Assembly (NCBI GenBank): GCA_030062745.1
Contig: CP099849.1
Coordinates: forward strand, 4,696,586-4,760,585
Reading direction: 5' to 3'
DNA from: Capitulum mitella
Taxonomy: Eukaryota > Arthropoda > Thecostraca > Pollicipedomorpha > Pollicipedidae
DNA: 64,000 nt
Under the pieces are notes generated by a model, which worked only from the letters and a program-made list of their open reading frames with translations, was not told where the DNA came from and searched no databases. This document shows positions 37,280-48,860 of this stretch, piece by piece. The translations under genes and the position numbers were made by a program. Numbering within the stretch: the first letter of the stretch is position 1; each line of letters starts with the position of its first letter.

Positions 37280-38365
37280 GCGTCGTGTGCCGCGGACCAG
37301 TAACGCCAGGCATTGCCACCGGCGCCGCCACAGGGCGCCGTTTGAAATCCGGGCCGGCCAGTCGGCGCGGCCCGCCCGGAGGGAGGAGACCGGGCTCCGG
37401 TCATTTTGATAACCAGCGGCACAATTCATGCCAGCGCTGTTTTTAATGGCTTTAATGAATCCAAGCCACCAAGCCACCAAGGTATATCCTCCCGCTTTTG
37501 CTTCCTGGCCTGCTTGCTTGCTCTTGCTTTACGTCTTCGCATTTCGATCAGTCGATTAACGCGGAATTGTCAGCATGATAGAACGTGGACGCCCTGAATT
37601 CAAACTCAGATCACCTCTAGGTCAAGTTTGCATCCTTGTGCGGTACGTTCAGACATTGGCTCTTCTCGCTCCCAGTCCTGACAGAGACAGTCCCGTGTGC
37701 CGGACTCTGGTACTTATGAGGAGCATCCAAACCAAGTCTAAGAATAGCCCGGCGCTCCAGGAATTTTCCCGTTCTGAGGTGCGTTGATCTCGTGCGACGT
37801 CCATGAGCAGCCCAGGGGTGCTACGATAATTGGCTGCGGCCGAGCGAGCCGCCGGCTTAGGCCCGCGCCGCCGGCGGCCAGAGGGCCCAAACAAACAACA
37901 CCAGGTGCGGCGTCCGACGCCCGCCCTCCACCCACGCCGGCCGGCGCGGGCGGAGCGACGCCACCGAGTCCGCGGCGACCTGGCGCAGGTGCCCGTCGGC
38001 GCCGACAGCCGGCGCTCCTCGGCGGCGCCCCATCGCCGGTCCGAGAGCGGCCGTCCGCGCTCCGTCCGACCCGGCTCTGCCGCGCGGGTCGGCCGCGCGG
38101 CGCCTCCCCGCGCCGCGCGGCTGGCGGCGCCTCTGCGGCCGGCCCCGCGGCGCACCGAATGTGGGTCAGAGGAGAGTGAGACCCTGTTGTGGTGGCGGGA
38201 CGAGCGCCGGGCCCGCCAGGCGGCCCTCGGCCGGCCGGGACCTTGCGCAGCGCGCTCCGACGGCGGGTTTTTGTGCGCACCGGCCGTTCTGCCGCGGCGC
38301 CTCGACACGGAGCCGGCTGCGGCAGCGGCCGACACGCTGGCGGGGTCACGAGGCGGTCCCGGGAT
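37280..38365. other. GC/CpG-rich block without recognised gene
   Basis: The core at 37820-38365 is very GC-rich and CpG-rich. Long frames occur on both strands (one of 355 codons on the minus strand, 38716-37649), all low-complexity Arg/Ala/Pro/Gly. I treat it as a possible CpG-island promoter and not as a gene. Confidence 0.35.
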
Positions 38366-39556
38366 GACCTGGGAAAGCTGACGCTTGGCTGGTCCAGATC
38401 TCGTGCTCAGGTCTGGAAGAGGATCGTTAAGGACTCTAGTGAAGCACCAATGGCAGACTCGGGCGTGGCTTGGGTCAAAGGTCAGGAGTCTGTTTGCCCT
38501 CCTGTAAGACCATATCCGGACGATTTCTCCCAATGTTCTTCCTAGTCCCAAAGCACTCGGATGATGAAGATACCGGCCGGATTTTTTTTCCGTTTTGGAG
38601 CCATCATGGGCTGCGTTCCAGCGCACGTTTGTGCAGCTCAAAATTGTTTCGTCAAGCCTTGGAACAAAATATGGCTCAGAATTCCGGACCCTTGACAAAG
38701 CACCCGTCGATGGCATACATACTCGTTATGCTTTCTCGTCAAGAATTGCATGCCGGATGTCAGATACACAGGATTTTTTCAGCGATCTAACCAGGCTTTT
38801 GTAACGTTTGAGGTAAGGTGACCTCAGTAGCCTGCAAACTCGATCTGAAAAAAACGACTGCAGGTTTACTTCTCTACGATAATCATGAACTGGATCTACG
38901 GTATCAGTGAGCGTACACACCCCCACAACATCATGGACCACCGTCAAAATTCCGACCAGTCACAGCCATTCACGCTCACTACTAGCCTGTACCTGAGATC
39001 GCAAACGCGTGCTCCACCCCTGAAACGCCAGACAATGAATCTGCACGGGGTTCCAGCAAAATAAGGCGGGCTGTCCAACACTCCGTAACATGATGCATAT
39101 AATAACGCATACGCACTGGTTTCCACGCTGCTGAAACCCTGAGTCATGCATCCGTTGCCATTGTTTGTTGAACTCAGCTTGAGGTGGCCACGAATTAAAG
39201 AACTTTAGCAAACGTGGTATGTCATTGGTCCAGAGAAGTAATTATGCAATGATGTTAATCGTAAGGACGTGCAAATCGAAGAAAGGTTCATGCAGGCAGT
39301 GCTTGTCTCCGCTTCATAAAGCTCAGGAGTTTAAGCTTTGTTTCATTTTCATTTTGGAAAAGTTAATAAAAACGATCCAAATGTCTAGGAATATTTAAAA
39401 CTGGGTATCTTCCTCTCATGCGTTCCGACAATGGTAGTGGAAAAGCAAAGTTTTCCTGTTTTATTCACCAAATCATTAATTCCGGCATAACTTCTATGCC
39501 TTTATTTCACATGCGGCGCTACTTTTATCCTCCCGGCGAACCTCCATATCAAGAAT
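38366..39556. other. Non-coding, nothing recognised
   Basis: No supported feature. Confidence 0.35.
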
Positions 39557-39560
39557 TTAA

Positions 39561-40751
39561 CCCGCGCCCGACTGGCAGTCCGGCGCCATGCACGCCCGAC
39601 TAGGGAGAGACTGCCCCCCCTCTAATTCACTAACGGTTGGTCGTATGAAAAAATAAACGCACTGTTGGAAAACTCGTGACAAATAAAGCTCCAGACTGGT
39701 CTCATTTTTAGTTCTGGGTAACATGTATTCTATTGACGTGCTATGTTTTCTCACAGCCGACTGCATGAAACCCAGAATCGGCCTGGATTTCAAGGGCTGC
39801 GTTTAATAGAGTCTAGGTAAAGGCACCAACGAATAGGTAAAAGCCTGCAGATGTCGATAGACGTCCAGTTTCTCTGATTTGTTCAATATATACGCGGAAA
39901 CGATGAATTAAAGACACGGCGATTTTTGTGCTGATAACCGGCCGGCACCGTAGCGGAACGCGGTATGCAGTTAACGGGAACTAAGTTAAGCGTTTCTTTA
40001 TTTTTGCGACATAAGCCTTTCCAGGTGATATTTCTTGGTCCTGATGGTTCTTGTGATGGTTTCTCATGCTTATATTTTGGAAAAATTTGGTCGGTATCAT
40101 TCTACACAACTGGCGTTGCTTTTTTGGCAGGGCTTGTTTAATTTCGAAACATGTAGTTTTTGATTTTTTAAACTTCTTGGTGTTACTCGCAACTGTGCGA
40201 ACCAATTCTGTCATTTTCTAGCCATTCTGAGTAATTTATCGTCCATTCTGACGGCGGCGCATTTTGGCCAATAACAGTTATTCATGACTTTAATTCAGGT
40301 CAATGGCTGAAATTCATTGATACTTTGGCCATTGAGGTAACTGGATTGATAATTTGGCCATTGACAGTAACGTCTGCATCACCCACACTAAGAATATTAT
40401 AAGAAATCTGCCAATTTCCGAAAAATGACATGTTTTAAATATGAGACTGACCTGAGGTCAAAGGCCCAGATAATTTCGAAAAGCCTAAGATAGCAGATTC
40501 GTTGCATTTATCATGATTTCTAACCCATGAAATTTTTATTGCGATATCATGTTTTCTGAAAAAGTGCGTAACTTTTTGGGGCATATGTCCACTTGACCTG
40601 ACCTAGCTTAGACACGTGACTTTACTTGAGGGCAAGACTCTGATACAAGGTGTAGAAATAATTAAGCGAAAGGCACACGAAGTTTCTTGATGCTGCGTTC
40701 GTACGTTCCCTCACAATCTTGGAAAAACCGCAGGGGGCGGTCAGGGGTGGG
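39561..40751 (-). mobile_element. TTAA-E element, copy 1 (reversed)
   Basis: A 1191-bp element is flanked by TTAA at 39557-39560 and 40752-40755. One end reads CCCGCGCCCGACTGG inward and the other CCCACCCCTGACCGCC. Its reverse complement aligns end to end with the element at 54558-55756, sharing for instance 'gtttttccaa-attg', 'ttcagaaaacat-atc', 'ggtgatgcagac', 'catgagaaaccatcacaagaac' and 'ctgtgagaaaacata'. It is a non-autonomous piggyBac-type element with no transposase. A 77-codon minus-strand frame inside (40214-39981) is not kept open in the other copy. Confidence 0.88.
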
Positions 40752-40755
40752 TTAA

Positions 40756-42049
40756 ACCAATGTTACGTAGCCGTTGTTTTATATCCAGTACTGCTGCGGC
40801 GATATGACTGTGCATTCTCAAGCGGGTCAACTCTTACTCTAACTGTGCGGTTTCAGGACGATGCCGCGGTTTTCGGCAAACACCAGCGGCTAGTGCCGGC
40901 TTCTGTGCAGGTAAGGCAAAGTTGAACTTCCGCCTCGCACCGACGGGCGGAAATTCTCCCCGCCAGAAAATCAGTCCGTGCACAGAAAATCAGTCCTGCG
41001 CGTGTCTGTCGATCACAGGGTGCATATTGAGCCACGGCTGGCAAGCTTTTGTCAGTTGTTTGTATGTGTGGCCGCCCGGATAATGGTAAAGCTGGGCCAT
41101 ACTTATTGTTTGGCCGTTCGTGAATTACGAGAGAGCTCTTTACTTAAAGAAAGGAAAGTTTGACAAACTGCAGGAAAGACTGTCATATTTCACGTTTTCC
41201 CCATGGTTAGGCTTTTACTAGATTGCATTGCCTCATTTTTCCCATTTCGAGCAAATTAATATCACACCCTCATTACTCATAAATATTTGAATTCCCTGGC
41301 CTGGAAGCGACAAATGCGACACATGCAGAAACTTGGCATCACCAGTACTTTTTGAATGTATTTCCTCATTCAGTCAGCTTTAAGTGTCAAAGTTTTTTTG
41401 TGAAAACTAATGCGATCATTCGCCGCGCAATAGAAGCTGGGCATGATTTTTCACCAAATAATTTTCTATATCTCTTTTGCCATCTTTCCGCTATGGGTTA
41501 GCCGCTGCGTGACAATTTCAATTAATTTCGCCTATCTTTACGTTTGTCCTTAATTTTGTTCCCTTACTCAACCTAATCGGTCGTTTCCTCTCTATTTATT
41601 ATTCATGTGTACGTCCGCACCTTCCACAGTCCAATCCATTTGCAACTTACTTTTTTAAAGACTAAATCCCGCAGCCAATCATGCTTCGTCACCTGTTTCT
41701 TTTGTCTATGTGTGCTACTGCGCACGACTGGTAGTCAAAAACGACACAGGTGCCGGTTGCGCTGCCCTCTGCAGCGGAGGTCACAGATCCGGCAGCGCCT
41801 GTATGAATCATGCAAACTTCAGGAAGCAGCGAAGCGGAAGCGGGATAACTGGCATCTGAACTCTGCACACCAGTAACGGACGCATTACGGGCCGCGCGCG
41901 TGAGCACTTCTTCCTCAACATGATCTCAGCGCTTGAATTTGACCGCGTTTTTTCGTTTATTTTCGTATTTACCCCGACGAATGGGTATCGTTGGGCTTTG
42001 TTCCGGGGACTACGTCGAAAAATTGACGAGTGTCATTAGCGGGCACGCA
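40756..42049. other. Non-coding, nothing recognised
   Basis: AT-rich to mixed composition. No gene or matching repeat was seen. Confidence 0.4.
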
Positions 42050-43565
42050 TCGCGGCTTTCAGCACCGCTGCCTGTACCTGAACTGTGCCGTATCGCCGGG
42101 ATCTGGCGCAGTCGGAACACCCTGCCGGCACGCGCGCTCCCGTTCGGCGGCCGGCAGTCCGTCCACCGTGTCCGACCCCGGCTCCCAACACGCCAGGGGC
42201 GGGCAGTGCCGCCGGACTAACGGATCGGCGACGCCGTGCAACGGCCGCCGGGCCGGTCAGACCGCCCGCTCCGGGATGTGTCACGGCCGTAACGGTGTCC
42301 GGGTCCCCGCCGCTCGTCAGGGCTCCCGGGCGCTCGGCTCGGCTCCCGGCTGCCGGGGAAGGCTGGCGACGCTGGTCTGGATCTGGCAGCGGTCGTTCGC
42401 TGCGCGGCTCTGCCTTCCTCGGACAGTTTAATTTTGGTCCGATTTGTCGTGAACGAGCGCCACGTCGACAGCCAGCATCGCGGCCTGACGCACCGCCCGG
42501 GCCGAGTTTATTTTCCGGCCGCGCCAGAGGTCGTTTCTCGCGTCGGCCGGCTGGGAGCGGCAACGCCCGGATACAATGCCGGCGCGCCGGGGCGCGGAGT
42601 GCCTCGGCCGCCGCGCGCCGCCCGGCCGCCGACTGCCGGCGAGTTTCACTCGGCGAGTTTCCCCGCTGACCCTGATAGTTTCCCAGCCGTGGCCGGCGCC
42701 GCGCGCGCGCCGGCTTTTTACGACGCTCCTCCTCCGGACGGCCCCCGCCCGGAACGGCGTTTCGCTTTCGGATATCGCGAATTATTGTTCTTGGCGTGTC
42801 GGCGCGTGAAGCGATTCGCGCCCCGCATGTGCCCACGTGGCGCGGCGGCAAAGTGGAGCGTGGCTGGCCCCCTACGTCGGCCCGCGCCACGCGGAGGGCC
42901 CACAATGTCCACTTCAGGCTGAATGCGCCAGATCGGCGGACGTCGAAGAGCGCGATAACGCTGCGGACCGCCGCCCCAGATAGTTCATTTGTCTTGTTTG
43001 TAGAAAGCCCGAGTGGAGGAAGATGGGGGCAAATTCCTTTCAGTGGGTGGATGAATGCGTTGTTTTTGTTTGCATTAAAAAGACGTAGTGTGCCTATGGA
43101 GTCAAATGAGGCTACGCCAGCAGGTGGTTTGTTCCTTTGTGAAGGTAAAACTGGACTTGTCCTGTATCCACCCGTTAGGGACGCTGCATTGTGTTTCTTC
43201 TTCGTCCTTTGGCGGCCCGTCGTCTGTCTTTAATCCCAGCGAGGCCTGCCCATATGTTCAGATCAGTCCGATATTCTCACCTGTTCCGGCCAGAAACTCG
43301 ACGTCCTCTTCCCTTGGTTGTCTGGTTGATTCGGTTTTGGTCGGCACAGCCACCAGACGGCGCCCTGACGTCTCGCACGAAGCTGACCCCGCCCTCCGCA
43401 CGGGGGTACGGCCGTGGGACTGTCGCTGCCGCCGTCGGCCGGGGGTCGGTGAACTCCCGCCGGAGGCCCGACGGAGTGGCACTTTCCCTGAGACCAACGC
43501 CCGCCGCTCGGAGCTCCTCGTGATACCAGCAGGCCGGACTTCCGAGAAAGGCTCCTGGCCGCTGA
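42050..43565. promoter_or_regulatory. CpG-rich block, possible promoter/5' exon region of the zinc-finger gene
   Basis: GC/CpG-rich at 42050-42960 and 43290-43560, about 2-3.5 kb upstream of the zinc-finger start codon. A donor-like GGC-GTGAGTG lies at 43591-43600, and a good acceptor (CTGTTCCAG, ending 45556) lies just upstream of the start codon. An untranslated first exon here, spliced to the coding exon, is plausible. Open frames within are low-complexity and overlap on both strands. Confidence 0.3.
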
Positions 43566-45554
43566 TCCTGTCGTGAGAAAGCTCTCGTCAGGCGTGAGTG
43601 TGCGCAGTTTTAGCGCGCACAATCCAGATGTTCGGAATGAGCGGAGCAGTGCGTTAGAGTCCCTCTATTGCTATTGGTTACTGTAGTTGTTCCGGAGCAC
43701 TGGCATTGAGCCAAGCGCAGAATGTCACGATGTACAAATGTCATGCTTCGAGTTTGTTATTTTCTTATACTGCTGATAAGAAACTTGGAAGCTGACGCGA
43801 ATATACGAGTAAAATTGCATCCCCAGGCTGCTTGCAATCATCACGACCGAACAATCAAACCGGGCAACATTCGGAGCTGCCAAATGTGCGTTGCACTCGA
43901 AACAGCTGATACGGCCGTTGCCTTGGGCCTGGCTTTCGTCAGCTGGCTGCATGCCCGACACGAGCGGTCGTCATCTGCCGAGATCATTGCCCTGCCGTCA
44001 CTTTCCATCGGAGGCCGGGCACCCGCCCCACATAACGGTGCCGTGCGACGGAGCCGCGCCGCGACGCCGACAGATCCGAGCTTCACGAGAACCTGAGTGG
44101 AGGTCGCCGGGATTGGAGGAGGGCCCAAGTCAGAGGGATGAAATCCAGATTTTTTCCTGGGTGGAAGAAGTTGGTGGTTTTCTGGGAAACGTGAAAAATA
44201 TTGCAGGCGCTGAATGCTTTTGTCACTTCGATTTTTGGCTTATTCGAGATGGCATGTCATCCTCAGCGATCCTAAAAACAAATATCAAGATGAACTGAAG
44301 TGAGAAAATTAGGAACATGTCCCTTCCATATCACCTGCATTGTGCCGCATGGCAAAAACAACTTGTTGTCACACATAAGCTTTAACTAATTTCTGTCAAT
44401 CTCGAGCAAAGAATATGGTATGTACTTGTTCCAACTTCAGCAAAATATTTTCTGTATGATTTGGGGATTTTAGCACCATTTGAGTCCAATTAAAACTCTT
44501 TTCTGCCGCGTCAAGCAGACTTCCGTTAACCTGCATGGGGTTGCAGGCGCCGTCTGAGCCAAATAATGCGCATTTCTGTACCTTCGAGAGTGCACGCTGC
44601 ACTTCATGTGTGAACCCCACTGCACGAATCAGTTGGCATGTCCTTGGCTGACCGCCGTGATTCCAAGGAAATATCGCGTGCTCTTATCTCGAGGAATCTG
44701 CCGCGCAGGGTCCTTGATCTTGGACGTGCACGATAGTATTTCCAGGGAAACCAGGAAGGGTTCGTTGCCCCGGCGGCCACCATGCAGCCGGCACTGGACG
44801 ATAAGCCTGTCGCGTGATTCATGGCCCGCGGCCGGCAGGAAACACGCGCCAGCCGGCGCTTTGTTTGGCTCCGCTGGAAGAGCTGACGTTCTCGAAAGCA
44901 TGCGGCGCCGGCGATGAGTCCGTCCCGCTCATCCGTGCCGCCCGGGATGGTGCTGCGTCCGCGCGCGTCTGGGTCGCTGTGCCCGTTCAGTTGCGTGCGC
45001 TTTCGCCCGTTGGTCGCATGGTGACTGTCTTGGGAGCATTCCGTCTTTTCCGATTTGTGACTGCATGTCCGAAAATCAGACGCAGCGTCTTCGTCATCCA
45101 TACGTTTTGATGTTGTGGTGTGTGACCTGCGTTCTTGCTTATGGCATGGTAGCACTCCTGGAGAACGTCCAGAACAGCTCAGCGGATTTTATGCTGCTGC
45201 ACAGCGTAAAATCTGCTCAGTCACAGAGCCAGAACATAAACTGCTTTCTTTCATGGCTGAACAAGCCGGTGCTCAATCTAAACCTTGCCAACTCTTTCTC
45301 CCAGTCTTATCGTGTCTAGAAACCAGTCTGCATTAGGGACTGGCTGGATGCATAGCTGGATGCATAGACGAAAAGACGAAAAGGCATGGCAAAAGCGTTT
45401 GGGAAAACTTTAACTTTTCCGTCGTTTTTTGTCTTGCAAAACGCCTTAACTTCCCCGTTTCCGTCCTGTGACGGTCACGTGACCGGGTCGTGCGGCTGCG
45501 CTGCGGTCAGGAGGGCCCTGTTCCCGACCGTGACCGGCTACCGTGCTCTGTTCC
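43566..45554. other. Possible 5' intron/upstream region of the zinc-finger gene
   Basis: Mixed composition, with GC-richer patches at 43900-44100 and 44780-45010. No recognised coding sequence. It ends in a pyrimidine-rich acceptor-like sequence at 45545-45556. Confidence 0.35.
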
Positions 45555-45624
45555 AGTCGCCGAGCATGCTGAGAGTCCGCCGTCCCGTCCGCCGGAAGCC
45601 GCGTCCTGAGTCCGCCGCGTCACC

Positions 45625-46725
45625 ATGAAGCTGTACCCGCAGACGTCGCCCGATTCCGTGCAGGCCTGGACGCAGGAGGACTTCGGCTACAATGTCGACA
45701 GCAAGGCCGGCCTGGCCGCCAGCCTCGAGCACATGTTCCCGCCGCAGTCGCCGGCGCCCTCCTCGTCGACGGCGTCGTGCGCCGCCTCGTCCAGCTTCGC
45801 CGAGCTGAAGCCGGTGCCGCCGCTGAAGGCGCTGACGCAGTGCGACTTCGTCGGCAGCTCGGGCGAGGCGGCCGGCTCGTCGGCCTACTACCCGGCGCCG
45901 GAGCCGGGGCCCGGCACGCCCGAGGTCGTCTCCACCACCACGACCGGCATGGGCGAGCTCGGCGACTCGGTCATGATGAAGCCCGCAGAGCCGGCCGCGC
46001 TCGACTCCTTCTCCGCCGACATCGCCGACGACGACTTCGCCTCCATCATCGGCAACGCCATGGTCGACCCGCAGCTGGTCGTGCCGGAAAGCATGGAGCT
46101 GGGCAACTTCACCAGCTCGGACATGCACGACCTGGAGGCGTGGATCGAGGGCCAGTCGCAGGCGCAGCTGCAGCGGTACGGGGCCGCCAGCCAGTCGCAC
46201 GCGGCCGCCGCCGCCGCCGCTGCTGCCGCCGCTGCGGCTGCCGCTGGCCACAGCGGCCTCCAGTACAGCACGTCCAGCCCGATGCTGCAGAACCTACTGT
46301 CGGGCCACAGCTACGCCCCGCCACGCGTCTCCAATCCGGCCGGCTACGGCGGCGTGCTGCAGAACGTGCAGCTGCACCAGCGCCTGCAGCGGCCGCTGGC
46401 CACCTACAGTCCACCCAGTTACGCGTCCGGCGGCAGCGAGCAGGCGCAGAGCGCGGCCGACGCCGGAGCCAGCGCCAAGAAGCGGCGCGCGCTGGCGCGC
46501 TCCTTCATCAAGATGTCGATCGCGTCCGAGGGCACCAAGGACCGGCCCATGCACCGCTGTACCATCTGCAACCGCGGCTTCCTCAACAAGAGCAACATCA
46601 AGGTGCACCTGCGCACGCACACCGGCGAGAAGCCCTTCAAGTGCGAGACGTGCAGCAAGGCGTTCCGGCAAAAGGCGCACCTCATCAAACACTATCACAT
46701 CCACAAGCGCATTAGCAGGGACTGA
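45625..46725 (+). CDS. C2H2 zinc-finger protein with poly-alanine tract
   Basis: The frame encodes 366 residues, presumably a nuclear DNA-binding regulator. The start is the first in-frame ATG, in a strong CACCATGA context, with an in-frame TGA 15 bp upstream (45607-45609). Residues 1-190 are low-complexity (Ser, Ala, Pro) with acidic patches such as DIADDDF, possibly an activation region. Residues 193-207 are 15 alanines encoded by mixed GCN codons. A basic KKRR at 285-288 is a likely nuclear signal. Two C2H2 fingers follow: Cys312/Cys315/His328/His332 and Cys340/Cys343/His356/His360, joined by the classic TGEKPF linker. The protein ends six residues later (KRISRD), so the fingers are at the extreme C terminus. 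Codons are extremely GC-rich at third positions. The finger sequences look highly conserved, but I cannot name the orthologue. The long antisense frame is a shadow. Confidence 0.92.
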   Translation: MKLYPQTSPDSVQAWTQEDFGYNVDSKAGLAASLEHMFPPQSPAPSSSTASCAASSSFAELKPVPPLKALTQCDFVGSSGEAAGSSAYYPAPEPGPGTPEVVSTTTTGMGELGDSVMMKPAEPAALDSFSADIADDDFASIIGNAMVDPQLVVPESMELGNFTSSDMHDLEAWIEGQSQAQLQRYGAASQSHAAAAAAAAAAAAAAAGHSGLQYSTSSPMLQNLLSGHSYAPPRVSNPAGYGGVLQNVQLHQRLQRPLATYSPPSYASGGSEQAQSAADAGASAKKRRALARSFIKMSIASEGTKDRPMHRCTICNRGFLNKSNIKVHLRTHTGEKPFKCETCSKAFRQKAHLIKHYHIHKRISRD

Positions 46726-48860
46726 GTGGCGCCGGCGGCGTCGGACGCAGCGCCGGTGCGCGTCGTGTTTGCGCGCCGATCTTTCAAGGCTGCCGCCGGG
46801 CCGGCGGCGGCGCGGCCCGCGCCCGGCGAGAGGCCGCTCCGCCCCAGTGGCGGGTCCGGCGGGGCGCCGTCTGCCGCCGCTCCGCCCACTCCGAGACGTC
46901 CCACCGACCCGCCCCCTCCCCGGCCGCCGGCGGCCTCGCTTCCGGGAGCCTCGCGGCGTTTCCGGTCGCGACCCGACCGACCCGGCCGGTCCGACCCGGT
47001 CCGGCCGGCGCGGCCGCCGGCACGACAGCGGTCTGGTTCGCATGTGGGTCAGTCGGATCCGGCGGCCCGAATCCAGGCCGATGCCCTGCCAGGCGGCGGC
47101 GCGGCCGGCGCGCATGCGCGGATGGCCGCCGGCCGGTGTCGAGTGGGGTGGGAACCGGGCAGAAGCCCGGAGGACGATGTTGTAGGGTGATGGGGACCAA
47201 TCGACAGTCACCGAGTGTGACGCGTTTGAAAGACAGATGTCTGACAGGTGGATCGTAAAGCCGAGGCTCGAGTGATGTTCGCAGCGCCGGGAGTTTATGC
47301 TCGGTGACTTCCGTGAGATATTACGAAGAAAAACGCCTTTCCAATTTTACTTTCTTTTGGAGCTGCGTTGCACACTTGGGACACCAGCACCCAGCACCAC
47401 ACCTTTACACACATACGCACACACACACACACATACCTCATTCCACTTCCAAACTCCGATCTCGATTCGCCGATGCAGTCCGTGCAACCCGGTTGCACCG
47501 CGCGCACGACGGGGACCGACGTTTCTGGCCAGCTGCCACTGTCTGCAGGGCGACGTTCAGCCATCGTTTCCGCCTGCCGTCCGCCGCCGCTCCGCCCGCC
47601 CGGCATCAGATGGGGTCTGCCGCTCGCGCGCGCTCCGGCCGGCGCCGGCATCCCTCATGACTCTGGCTGGAAAGCCGCCGTGCCCCACATAGTCGTAACA
47701 CTTCTGCCGGCCGGGCGCGCGGAGCCGGCCGAACCGGAGCGGGAGACGCGGAGAGGCCGCCGCGCCGGGCCCGCCGCCGTTCTCCGGGTCCCCGGGCCCT
47801 GCCGTCCGGCCGCCGGGCCGGGTCCCAGCCGAGCGGGGCACCGAGGAGCGGGCGGGACCGGCGGCGGACGGCCGCACCGTTCCCGGCGGGAACCTTTTCA
47901 AATCCGGGTCAGATAACAAAGGGCGCCTCGGTGACACAGAAACGCGTCCGGCGTTACCAGCCAGCGGTCAGGACGGCCGCGTCGGACGCTGCCGACTTCG
48001 AGCGGCAGACGGCGCGAAACGGTCGCGCGCCAGGGTCGCGGGCCCCCAGACGCCGCGGGACACACGGGTCAACTTCCGGAGCTGCAGCGAGGCCAAAGGC
48101 GCGGAGTCGGCGCGCGGAGTCTCCCTCCGTCGAGGTGGCCCGAGGCAGTCGAGGTCAGCGCCGGGCCGGTGGTGAGGAACCGAGCCGCTGTGATAGGGCC
48201 TACGGCGGGCCCCGCCTGCCCGCGGGCGCGCTCCCGCGCTTGTGTGGCAAACCAGCTCCGTCCTGATAGGTACAAAACCGGGCGGGTGGGCGACGGAACC
48301 ATTGACCGTGTTCGTACCCCGGGCCGCTGTTGATTTGTTAAATTATCCTCGTCTATTTATTCTGTTGTTGCCGACTTCGCCGCATCGTTTCTGCGAGTGG
48401 TTGTGCGGTGTTCGAGACGACGTGCGCGATTTCCGCGCGCGGGTTTTACGAGTGCGCTTCGGCATGTGTGTGCGTCGGTGCTACGTGCCGATTCCTTGTT
48501 GATTTTATTGTTGCAATGACGGTATTGATGTTTTGTCTCTGGGTCGCAGAACGGCTAGATGTTTCCTGTGCATAGTGAGTCGATTGCTTACCATGGGTAT
48601 GCAGTTACCACTGACAAAGGTCTCTTATATAAGTGTGTTCTGACCGGGCTCGTTGTCACCTCAATTTAGTCATTTTGTGTTCATAATACATGCAAAAACG
48701 TGTAGCATCTGTGCGAAATTGTTGCATAGTTTGAACTGCGTTGAATGTTCCGTTCTTCTAGCAAGCTATCTCTCATTCTCTTTTTTTCTGTAACACTCAG
48801 CTTTAGCTATGTGGTTATGGTGATGCAGGCAATATGCGAATAAAGTATTTGTTGTAGGCA
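46726..48860 (+). other. 3' untranslated/downstream region of the zinc-finger gene
   Basis: Very GC/CpG-rich to about 48260, then AT-rich, with no further convincing coding sequence. A (CA)n tract lies at about 47405-47432. The first clear AATAAA in sense orientation that fits a transcript end is at 48839-48844, giving a possible 2.1-kb 3' UTR. Long frames on both strands reflect low stop density. Confidence 0.5.
48839..48844 (+). terminator. Poly(A) signal AATAAA, probable end of the zinc-finger transcript
   Basis: A canonical hexamer followed by a T/G-rich stretch (AAGTATTTGTTGTAGG), as expected of a cleavage site. It is assigned to the zinc-finger gene by position and strand. Confidence 0.5.

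Noticed and set aside
37649-38716. 355-codon open frame on the minus strand
   Set aside because: It crosses a CpG-rich block where stop codons are rare; frames of similar length exist on the other strand, and the peptide is Arg/Ala/Pro/Gly low-complexity without a domain.
39981-40214. Basic 77-codon frame inside TTAA-E copy 1
   Set aside because: The matching segment of TTAA-E copy 2 is interrupted by stops in the same frame, so there is no sign that it was kept as protein.
45538-47211. Long antisense and alternative frames over the zinc-finger gene
   Set aside because: They are shadows of a very GC-rich coding exon and its 3' flank. None has a conserved motif, while the plus frame has two perfect C2H2 fingers.
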